The notes under the pieces: generated by a model
The model's input: only the letters and a program-made list of their open reading frames with translations
What the model was told of the DNA's origin: nothing
The model's database searches: none
Origin: Buxus sempervirens
Lineage: Eukaryota > Streptophyta > Magnoliopsida > Buxales > Buxaceae
Direction: 5' to 3'
Length of the DNA stretch: 64,000 bases
NCBI GenBank assembly: GCA_947561395.2
Contig: OX387184.1
Coordinates: 38,678,766 to 38,742,765, forward strand
Position numbers and translations under genes: made by a program
In this document: in pieces, positions 20,941 to 29,788 of the stretch
Position numbering within the stretch: position 1 is the first letter of the stretch
Layout of the letters: every line of letters starts with the position of its first letter

Positions 20941-22704
20941 ATAAACAAGGAAAAAGAAATAAATGTAATTTCAAAGGGGAATGATAGTGCTGCAAAGAAC
21001 ATTAGCTCATCTCTGGACCGGGTCTCGTCCCTCATGGCCCAAATGAACATTGCAAAACCACCATTGGTCATCAATTGCAGTCCATCCACCTTTACTTCAC
21101 CCATTCAGTCAAAACCACCATTGGTCATAAACTGTGACCCTCTTAATGCATCAGTCACTTCTGTGACCCCTCAACCAAAACGACTTCCACCATTGGTTGT
21201 TGATATCCCTCTCACTCAAATTTCATCATCCAAGTCTAAACTTCCTCCCTTGGTGATAAATGTCCCCAAGCCTTCCTACTCTGAATCGGCTGTACCATGG
21301 AACTACAGTGAAGCTTTTACCACTACATGCCCTGCAGCTGAAAGCAAGGAAGAAGTGAACCTCATGATGAGGTCAGTAAAATGTGTAGGGGTGGAAGAAA
21401 AACAAAAGGAAATAGAGAAGGAGAAGGAAGAAGAAAAAAATAAAGGAAAGGCCAAGATAGGGGATGATGCCCCTCAGGGAACTAACAGTGAGGCTGCTGA
21501 CCTCATGAAGGTAATAAAAAAGAGTGAGTTCAATGTTGTCGAACAGTTGAACAAAGTCCCTGCCCAGATCTCAATACTGGGCCTATTGTTAAATTCTGAA
21601 AAACATAGGGACTCCTTGTTAAGGATGCTCCAGGGGGCCCATGTGCCTAAAAACATTGAACCAGACCAACTAGGCCGGATGGTTGGGCAAATATTATCTC
21701 ACAATGTCATAACCTTTTCAGAGACTGAGATCAGCCCAGCAGGGTACCACCATGTTGACCCATTGCACATAGCTGTACTCAGTAAGGGTTGCATGATAGC
21801 CCGGGTCTTGATTGATAATGGGTCGGCTCTCAATGTCTGCCCATTAATAACCTTTGTTAAGCTCGGTCTGGAGCAAAACAAAATCAAACAGAATGGAAGA
21901 ATCATAAGAGCATTTGACAGCTCTAAAACACACTCCCTAGGGGAGGTTGAACTGCCGGTCACAATTGGACCGTATATTTTCAACATCACATTTGAAGTGA
22001 TGGATATACCTGCAGCCTTCAACCTACTCCTAGGAAGGCCGTGGATTCATACGGCTAGGGCTATACCATCTACCCTCCACCAAAGAGTCAAATATATCAG
22101 AGGGCAAAAGGTGATTACTGTCCTAGCCGAAAATTTGGTTCCTCCCATGTGGTCCCCTGATGTACCCTACATAAACATGGAAATGACTGCTGACAAAATG
22201 GCATTTCACTCTTTCCAGTTTGAAGCTGTTAATTTCATACCTGGGGGGTATCAGGAAAAAGAAGGAAAATTGACCTGTGTTGAGAAAATGGTCAAGAATG
22301 TGCTAGAAAAATATAACTTTCACCCTGGAAAAGGTCTGGGGGTTAACCTGCAAGGAAGGATAGAACCGATAAAGGTTAAGAAGATAGTCCACAGAGCAGG
22401 ATTGGGGTCAAAGCCAAGGAAGTGGAGAAGTCAGAAGGAAATGGAAGATATGAAATTCCCTCACATCAGGGAAACTTTTCCTAAGCTTTCTCACATGATT
22501 CAGCTATCTCCTCCTGAGGATCAGTCCAAACCCCCATACTATAACATCAATCCATTCCAAAAACCCAAATCCTCAACCGTGCAACCATATGTTCCACCTC
22601 CACCTCCACCAGCATTGGGTGGGCCTGGGCCACATAAAAAACAGAAGCATGACTTTTCTGAGGACGTGGGAGCCTTTTTTGCCATGACAGAAGGCAACAA
22701 ATAA
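20941..22704 (+). CDS. pro: Protease region with G-patch, element A
   Basis: Continues the gag frame after the TGA; the first internal ATG is at 21034. The first third is a low-complexity spacer with four repeats of PPLVIN(C/V). VLIDNGSALNVCP (about 21808) is the retropepsin active site with Asn where DTG/DSG has Thr/Ser, as seen in other Tat/Ogre elements. LLLGRPWIH follows. Near 22270-22400 the stretch YNFHPGKGLGVNLQG resembles a G-patch, a glycine-rich RNA-binding module. Cleavage of the Gag-Pol precursor is the expected role. It ends in TAA (22702-22704), although the frame stays open for a further 80 codons. Confidence 0.85.
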   Translation: MNKEKEINVISKGNDSAAKNISSSLDRVSSLMAQMNIAKPPLVINCSPSTFTSPIQSKPPLVINCDPLNASVTSVTPQPKRLPPLVVDIPLTQISSSKSKLPPLVINVPKPSYSESAVPWNYSEAFTTTCPAAESKEEVNLMMRSVKCVGVEEKQKEIEKEKEEEKNKGKAKIGDDAPQGTNSEAADLMKVIKKSEFNVVEQLNKVPAQISILGLLLNSEKHRDSLLRMLQGAHVPKNIEPDQLGRMVGQILSHNVITFSETEISPAGYHHVDPLHIAVLSKGCMIARVLIDNGSALNVCPLITFVKLGLEQNKIKQNGRIIRAFDSSKTHSLGEVELPVTIGPYIFNITFEVMDIPAAFNLLLGRPWIHTARAIPSTLHQRVKYIRGQKVITVLAENLVPPMWSPDVPYINMEMTADKMAFHSFQFEAVNFIPGGYQEKEGKLTCVEKMVKNVLEKYNFHPGKGLGVNLQGRIEPIKVKKIVHRAGLGSKPRKWRSQKEMEDMKFPHIRETFPKLSHMIQLSPPEDQSKPPYYNINPFQKPKSSTVQPYVPPPPPPALGGPGPHKKQKHDFSEDVGAFFAMTEGNK

Positions 22705-23356
22705 GAAGGAGCAGAGGAGCTACCTTTTATTGACTGGGCTGCAGTAGAAGTTCCATCTGGGACTAGCCCTACAGAAGAAACAGGCGATGCAACTCACCCA
22801 GTATTGGTGATTTCAGATGCGGACCCGGAGCTTGAGGAGCAGGCTTGTATCCCTGCCCCAGATTCTTTTAGTCTGAACAATTGGGAGGAAACTCCCCTTA
22901 CTTTTGAAGCCGCGTTTGTTTGGCAAACAGACATGGCTTCCAAAAAAAAACTCCATTAGTGGAATGCCCTTTCCCTGAAGGTTTTAATGAGCCTTCTTCT
23001 TCAGGGAAAGATTTTGTAGAAGGCTCTCAAAAAATACAAAAAGATTTTCCAATTTTTTATAGAAAAGATAAATTTTTCAAAAAGGTCCAAACCACTTATG
23101 AACCATATAAGCAAACGAAATTGGATCGGGTTGAGTATGACTTCGACCTTGAGCTCGACTTCGACCTAATGGGGGTTGAGGAAGAGACCAAGGACGAAGA
23201 AGACGACCCTCCAAAAGAAATCACATATCAATTGGAGCGTCATGAAAAGGGGTCCAACCCAATATTGAAGAGACCATATCAATAAACCTAGGGACTGAAG
23301 ATGACCCAAAGATAGTAAAGATTGGGGTATGCTTATCTGAGATATAGCGAGATGAA
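22705..23356 (+). pseudogene. Linker between protease and RT, frameshifted (element A)
   Basis: Acidic linker coding sequence, colinear with 49860-50060 of element B (QLERHEKG against ALEKHEKG; IEETISINLG against IEETEPINIG). A run of nine A (22942-22950) changes frame, a second frameshift lies near 23256, and a TAG at about 23344 precedes RT. Ogre-type elements place a spliced intron between protease and RT, so part of this could be intronic; the homology with element B argues that most is coding. Confidence 0.65.
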
Positions 23357-26300
23357 ATGATATGGTTCTTGGCTAATTATGAAGATGTATTTGCATGGTC
23401 GTATCGGGATATGCCAGGGTTAGACACGGACATGGTTGTGCATAGGCTACCCATTCTACCAGATGCCAAGCCAGTTAAGCAGAAACTGAGAAGGTTAAAA
23501 CCTGAATGGACATTGAAGGTCAAAGATGAAGTGGTTAAGCAATTTCAAGCTGGGTTCTTAGCGGTCTCCACTTACCCTGAATGGCTTGCAAATATAGTGC
23601 CAGTACCAAAGAAAGATGGAAAGGTCAGAATGTGTGTAGACTACAGAGACTTGAATAAGGCAAGTCCAAAGGATGATTTTCCACTTCCACAAATAGACAT
23701 CTTGGTAGACAACACTGCTGTACATAGCCTGTTCTCATTCATGGACGGGTTTTCTGGGTACAATTAGATTAAGGTGGCTAATGAAGATCAAGAGAAGACA
23801 GCCTTCATCACACCTTGGGGTACCTTCCATTACACTGTCATGCCATTTGGATTTAAGAACGCTGGGGCGACCTACCAGAGGGCCATGACAGCCTTATTCC
23901 ATGATATGATCCATAAGGAGATGGAGGTTTATGTGGATGATATGATAGCCAAATCATGTGAAAAAGAGGACCATTTGGTCAACCTGAAGAAGGTGTTTGA
24001 CCGGCTCAGGAAATATAGTCTAAGACTTAACCCTGCGAAATGCGTCTTTGGGGCTACATCAGGAAAATTATTGGGCTTTATAGTAAGCAGGAAGGGAATT
24101 GAGATTGACCCAGCTAAAGCCAGAGCAATCATTGAAATGCCATCACCTAGAACGGAGAAGGAAGTTCGTGGTTTTCTTGGAAGGATTCAGTACATAAGCT
24201 GGTTCATAGCACAGCTCACCGCTATCTGTGAACCAATTTTCAAGCTTCTAAGAAAGAATAACCCGACAGTCTGGAATGACGATTGCCAAGAAGCCTTCGA
24301 CACAATAAAGGAGTATTTATTGAACCCACCTGTGCTAGTACCACCGACTCCAGGAAAACCATTGATCTTATACTTGTCAGTTTTGGAGACGTCAATGGGG
24401 TGTGTCTTGGGACAGCATGACAATACAGGCAGAAAGGAAAGGGCGATTTACTACTTAAGCAAGAAATTTACAGAATATGAAGCAAAGTACTCTCCTTTAG
24501 AAAAGACTTGTTGTGCTTTAGTGTGGGCAACTCAAAGACTGAGGCATTATTTCCTTAGTCATTCCACCTTATTGATATCCCGAATGGACCCTTTGAAGTA
24601 TCTATTTGAGAAACCAGCTTTAACTAGCAGAATAGCAAAGTGGCAGTTGTTACTCTCTGAATTTGATCTCACCTATATCACACAGAAAGCCATTAAGGGT
24701 CAAGCCATTTCTGATCACTTAGCTGCACACCCTTTACCAGAATACCAACCTTTGAAGACTAATTTCCCTGATGAGGCAATCCTGTTTACTGAAGAAGAAG
24801 AAGGGGAAAGCTCATGGCAAATGTTTTTTGATGGGGCCGCCAATATGAATGGAAATGGAATAGGGGCTGTTTTGATCAAGCCAGATGGGGCACACATCCC
24901 AATCGCAGTGAAGTTAAGGTTCCAATGCACAAACAATATAGCAGAGTATGAAGCATGTATAATTGGGTTGCAAGCTGCTTTAGACCATGAAGTAGAGGAA
25001 CTTGACGTATATGGGGATTCGAGTCTTATCATCTTCCAAACAACTGGTGAATGGAAGACCAAGGATCACAAATTGATCCCCTATCACCAGTATTTGGAAG
25101 AAATAAGCACCAAATTTACTCGAATTTCCTTCAATTATATGCCAAGGGCCAAAAATCAGTTTGCGGATGCTCTAGCAACATTGGCTTCAATGGTCAGTAT
25201 GCCAGAAGGTGTTGATATTAGACCATTGGAAATTGAAGTCAGAGATGAACCAGCTTATTGTCTTGTTCTAGAAGAAACCCCAGAAGAAGAAGTACCATGG
25301 TTTCATGACATTAAGAACTTCTTAAATAATCGGAGTTTGCCAGAAAATGTCACTTCTACAGAGAAAAGAACAATACAGAGGTTGGCAGGACAGTTCTTAC
25401 TAAGTGGTGGTCAGTTGTACAAAAGATCACACAATGATATACTACTTAGATGTGTTGCAAAGACCGAGTCAGAAAGGTTAGTTGAAACGGTACATGGAGG
25501 AGTGTGTGGACCCCATATGAACGGGCATATGCTTGCCAAGAAGATTCTGCGATTGGGATATTACTGGTCAACAATGGAGCATGATTGCTATATACATGTC
25601 AAAAGGTGTCATTTATGCCAAGTGTATGCGGATGACAAGAATGCACCCCCAAGTGAATTACACAACATGACATCTCCATGGCCCTTCTCCATGTGGGGTA
25701 TAGACGTCATTGGAATGATCTCTCCAAAGGCATCAAATGGACACAGGTTTATACTTGTAGCAATTGATTACTTCACCAAGTGGGTAGAGGCAGCTTCATA
25801 TGCAAACATTACAAGTAGCCACGGTTTGAAATTCTTGAAGCACAATATCATTTGTCGCTACGGTTTGCCAAGTGTCATAGTATCAGACAATGCTTCAAAC
25901 CTTAAGAACAAGGACATGAGAAAGATGTGTGAACAGTTTCAGATCACCCACCACAAGTCAGCTCCGTATAGACCAAAGATGAATGGGGCAGTGGAAGCAG
26001 CAAATAAGAATATAAAGAAGATCATTCAAAAGATGGTAGTGAGTTTTAAAGAATGGCATGAAATGCTGCCACTTGCTCTACATGTTTACAGAACTTCAAT
26101 CCGGACTTCTACAGGGGCAACCCCGTATTCCTTAGTATATGGAATGGAAGCAATTTTACCAGTGGAAGTGGAAATACCTTCACTAAGAGTGCTAATGGAA
26201 GCTGAATTAGAAGAAGCTGAATGGATACAATCAAGACATGATCAACTCAATTTAATAGAGGAAAAGCGATTAAAAGCGCTTTGTCATAGCCAATTGTATC

Positions 26301-26545
26301 AGAAGAGAATGGCTAGGGCTTACAATAAGAAGGTGAAGCCCAGAACTTTCCAAGAAGGAAATTTAGTATTGAAGAAAATTTTACCCTTTTTAGAAGATCC
26401 TCGTGGAAAGTTCAAACCAAATTGGGAAGGACCTTATGTGGTCAAGAAGATCCTATCAGGGGGTGCTCTCATCTTAGCAGAAATGGATGGGAAAGATTTT
26501 CCTGAGCCAATTAACTCTGATGAAGTAAAGAGATATTTTCCTTGA
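23357..26545 (+). pseudogene. pol: RT, two RNase H domains and integrase of element A (one TAG)
   Basis: RT has VPKKDGKVRMCVDYRDLN, FSFMDGFSGYN and YVDDMIAKS (23929). One in-frame TAG at 23765-23767 replaces the Gln found in element B (GYNQI). The first RNase H (24360-24720) reads LYLSVLETSMGCVLG, where the usual first catalytic Asp is Ser. A second RNase H (24820-25190) has FFDGAANMNGNGIG and YGDSSLI with Asp and Glu in place; a second, archaeal-type RNase H is a Tat hallmark. Integrase has the H-H-C-C finger (about 25494-25620) and the D, D, E residues in WGIDVIG, VSDNAS and GAVEAANK. The C-terminus (NWEGPYVV) has no chromodomain. Apart from the TAG the 1060 codons are open. Confidence 0.92.
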
Positions 26546-27453
26546 ATGAATATTACTAGGAAATGATCCGAGGCCATTTTTCTATATCTCTCAAAAATTT
26601 CATCTCTAGTCAAGCCAATTTGAGCCTGTTCGTCTTCTTTGTTAAACCTAAACTGGACTTACAGTCTTATACTGGGGCAAGGCCCATAGGGGCGAAGCCA
26701 ATAGGGGCAGAAAGAAAAAAGAAAAAAATAGGGACAAATGAAAGCCAAATACAAAAGAAGGGGAATGGGATTGAATTCACCATGACTGTAAGTCCGGTTG
26801 ACCCATTTTCACACTTAGAAAATTTTGAGCCTTTAATACCTTTTCTTTCATAAACCGAGCCTAGCCTTTGTTTCGTCCTATTATTAAGCCCTCGGTGATT
26901 TTAGTATATTCATTCAACTTTCAGAGTAAGATTGGTGATGACGGAATACAGAAGCCGACCCTAGTGAAAACCGTAATTGGCACTAGGGGCAAAAAGAAAA
27001 AAAATAGAAAAAAAAAGAAAAAAAAATCAAAGGTTGAGTTGATCATGTGGTCTAAATTTAATCAGCATGAGCACTGGAAACTGAGCAGATTAGCAGGGTC
27101 AATCATGAAGGTAAAGCCATTAGGGGATGATTCTAAAGGTCACGGGGTAGACAGATTTGGTCTCTCCCTATTGCTTGGACTACCCTTTTTATTATCCAAC
27201 CTGATTTTAATTCCTTTAATTATATGTGATTAAGTGTTTTGGATCAGCTTTCAAAAAAAAAAAAAAACTATACTTTGGCCAGTGATGAGAAATCAAATAC
27301 TTTTCCATGAAACTTCTGTTTTTACAAGCATCTGAGAATTCTGAGGCCAAAAATATAAAACCTATTTTGAATTAAATCTATTATCTTTCCACTAATGGAG
27401 TTTGCTTTTGGTATAAAAGTATGAAAAAAAAGAAAAAAAATAGATAAAAGAAT
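26546..27453 (+). other. Spacer between pol and the antisense genes
   Basis: About 900 bp with A-rich runs (26705-26730, 26990-27030, 27246, 27425-27441) and two short frames without recognisable domains. Sense and antisense transcripts would converge here, so polyadenylation signals for the PMD genes may lie in it; I cannot point to a specific one. Confidence 0.5.
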
Positions 27454-29244
27454 CTAATCCCTACTCCCCAACTGCTCCTCAAGTTCCTTAATCCTAGCTG
27501 CCTGAGTTGCAATGATTCCAGAAGCTCCCTCTGCATCAGGATCACTCAAAAAGGAGATGACCTCATCTGAAAAGAATGCTTGATCTTCAACGCCCTAAGG
27601 TCGGCCAAGGAATCCTGATATTTCTTCCGCATCACTCGGACTTCAAAGCGACAAGCTTGCCTTTGTTCTTCAAGTTTCTTCTCCATGGCAATACAGCCAG
27701 ACTTCTGCTCTTCAAGTTTCCTCTCCAGATCAATGACTTTTATCCTAAGCTCTTGAGCCTCCCGTACCCATATTTGTTGAAGCCGCTTATGGGTTGCCCT
27801 TTCAGACTCCAGAATGTCCTCATTGGTAGGAGGAAGAACTGCAGGAGGATCCTCTGGTACTGGGGCATGACTCTGCACCTGCTCTTTGGTCCAGAAATGA
27901 TAGTCCTTCACATGGGACTCAGAAAAGACAGGACCCCGCAGAAAGCGAACATAGGACCACTCATTCATTAATTGAGCATTTAGCCCCATGGTGGCTAATG
28001 TAAGTGGCCCTACAAGGCTCTCATAGCCAGTTGGGATCATAATTCCCTGGGTCGCTCCAAACTGCCGAAGAACCCTTAAAGGAAGATAGAGAACAGCAGA
28101 TTTCAAGCCTGCCAGGACCAGAAAGTTCCTATCTCTGAAGCTGATCACTGTCTCTGGATTGGTCTGATAAGTGCCAGGCCATCTCACTTGATCATCCTGG
28201 AGAGTACCCAAGAAAGTGAACCATCCCTGCTTGCCACCTTGGATATTAGGACAACCCCTGTGGCTCATCAGAACAGGAACTTTCAACCTTGGAAAGAAGC
28301 GGCGAGTTATCTCTTCAACTTGGCTCAGGTGGTCAAGCAACCAAAGCTGCAGAAAAGGGGAGAATTTCAATTTATTTTAGAAAGAAAAAAAAGAAAGAGA
28401 AAAAAGGAAAAAAAAAAGGAAAAAAAAAGAGAAGAAAAAAGAAAAAAAAAGAAGAAGGAAAAGAAAAAGAGAAGAAGAAGAAGAAAAGAAAAAAAAGAAA
28501 AAAAAAAGAGAAAAGAAAAAAATATATATATGTATATTTTTTTACCTGTAGGATAGGGGCGCAGGCAAGGAAGCGTTTCTTCTTTCTGAAATAACAGTCA
28601 GTAAGGGCCTGGTATATCTCTGCTAAGATCATAGGGGCCAACCTCTCACGTTCCCTAACCTGGCAAATAACTGAGATAAGAGCCAAGTCAACCTGGTCAT
28701 CACCCCGTGGAAAGAGCAACTAGTTGACCACTACCAAAGTCAAAGCATTAAACCTGGCATCCTTGTGCCCACTCCTTAGAAGTTTTTCAGTCAAAAAGGT
28801 CTTGGACAAGGTCAATAGGGTATCAGAACTCCCTAAGTCTTTCTTCCCTATACCCAGGAATGTAGAGGCCTCCTTTTTGTAACTAGGCTTTAGGGGCGGG
28901 TTCACAACTTTTTCAGAAAATGTTAAGCCAAGGATGGTTTCAATTTCTTCTATGGTAGGAGTCATCTCTTTGTCATCAAAACGGAAGAGATTCAGTTCAG
29001 GAACCCAGTGTCCAATCAAAGCTTCAATAATTTCCCACTTGAAGGGAATTTTAGGGATGTGTAGGATATGCCCTAAGTGGATGGAATCCCAACGAATCTC
29101 CTCATCAAGGGTCATGGAGTTAACCCATCTGTCATAGAAAGAATCTACCACGTTATACTTGGTGAGAATAGGAGGTTTGGATCTAACATGTTGTTTTACA
29201 GGAGGAGATTCAACGACAGAAGAGAACGGTGCAGGGGAAGCCAT
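27454..29244 (-). pseudogene. Antisense PMD gene 1 of element A, two exons
   Basis: ATG at 29244. Exon 1 (29244-28546) has MTPTIEEIETILGLTF, LSKTFLTEKL and LLFPRGDDQVDLAL, typical of the plant mobile domain, and ends CAPILQ. A 199-bp intron (28545-28347) has GT and AG borders. Exon 2 starts LWLLDHL and ends in a long coiled coil (residues about 400-480). Splicing keeps phase 0. One in-frame TAG (28722-28720) lies in VVN*LLFP. A one-base frameshift near 27586 separates the last 40 codons, so the frame stops at 27546 instead of about 27454. PMD proteins act in nuclear silencing and expression control in plants; the role of the element-borne form is unknown. It has its own TATA box and palindrome array upstream. 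Confidence 0.85.
28347..28545 (-). other. Intron of antisense PMD gene 1
   Basis: Donor CAG|GTAAAA at 28546/28545 and acceptor TTTTCTGCAG|C at 28347/28346 on the minus strand. Between them is an almost pure pyrimidine tract about 140 bp long, which appears as a GAAAAA-rich block on the + strand. Translation across the joined exons matches the uninterrupted PMD relic at 9150-9180 residue for residue. Confidence 0.85.
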
Positions 29245-29335
29245 AGAAGTGCCAAAGAAGCCAAGGAAAGCGAGAAAAGACGTGCTCAGGGAGTTTCCAA
29301 ACTATTAAAAGTGTCACAATGACGTTCCCCATGAG

Positions 29336-29345
29336 TTTATATAGA
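29336..29345 (-). promoter_or_regulatory. TATA box of antisense PMD gene 1
   Basis: TCTATATAAA on the minus strand, about 92 bp upstream of the ATG at 29244, which allows a leader of some 60 nt. It lies between the ATG and palindrome array 3. Confidence 0.75.
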
Positions 29346-29367
29346 AAAAATCGTAAGGCAGTAAAAT

Positions 29368-29495
29368 CCGTAATTATAATACGGGCATAGCGCGCCCGTA
29401 GAGGAAATACGGACACCCTTGACCGTGGAAACTTCACGGGCAGAGTGCACCCGTAGTAACTTTACGGGCACGGCTTGCTCGTAGTCTAAGTATGG
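29368..29495 (-). promoter_or_regulatory. Palindrome array 3, upstream of PMD gene 1
   Basis: Five palindromes on the + strand: CCGTAATTATAATACGG (29368), CCCGTAGAGGAAATACGG (29395), ACCGTGGAAACTTCACGG (29422), CCCGTAGTAACTTTACGGG (29450) and TCGTAGTCTAAGTATGG (29479). Centres are 27-28 bp apart. The array begins 22 bp upstream of the TATA box. Half-sites match arrays 1, 2 and 4 while the 7-bp spacers are all different, so the palindromic form rather than the exact sequence appears to be kept. Confidence 0.85.
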
Positions 29496-29640
29496 TTCCT
29501 TCGAAAAAATGCAAAAAAAAAAAAAAGGGAAATTTCAATTTCTTGTTTCCCTAAGCTTCACCTGTCCCTGCTTTAACATTCATCATGCCATAAAAGCTGA
29601 AAACAAAGAAGAAAAGAGCAGAAATGAATAAAAATCAAGA

Positions 29641-29670
29641 TTCTTTTATATATATATATATATGAATATG
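29641..29670. repeat. Short TA microsatellite between the PMD genes
   Basis: An alternating TATATA run in the 290-bp gap between the distal (upstream) end of array 3 and the stop of PMD gene 2. Nothing else recognised in the gap. Confidence 0.7.
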
Positions 29671-29788
29671 TACATCACTTTGGTCAAAATACATATACAT
29701 CAAAAATCCTAATCTACTGTGCCTACGCAGGTCCACCCCTACGGCTACGGCCACGGCCACGTCCTCTGCCTTGACCACGGCCTGAAGA

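Noticed and set aside
28289..28594. Lys/Glu/Arg-only proteins read from the purine-rich block
   Set aside because: They are the reverse of the pyrimidine tract in the PMD gene 1 intron; composition is low complexity and no start context or homology is evident.
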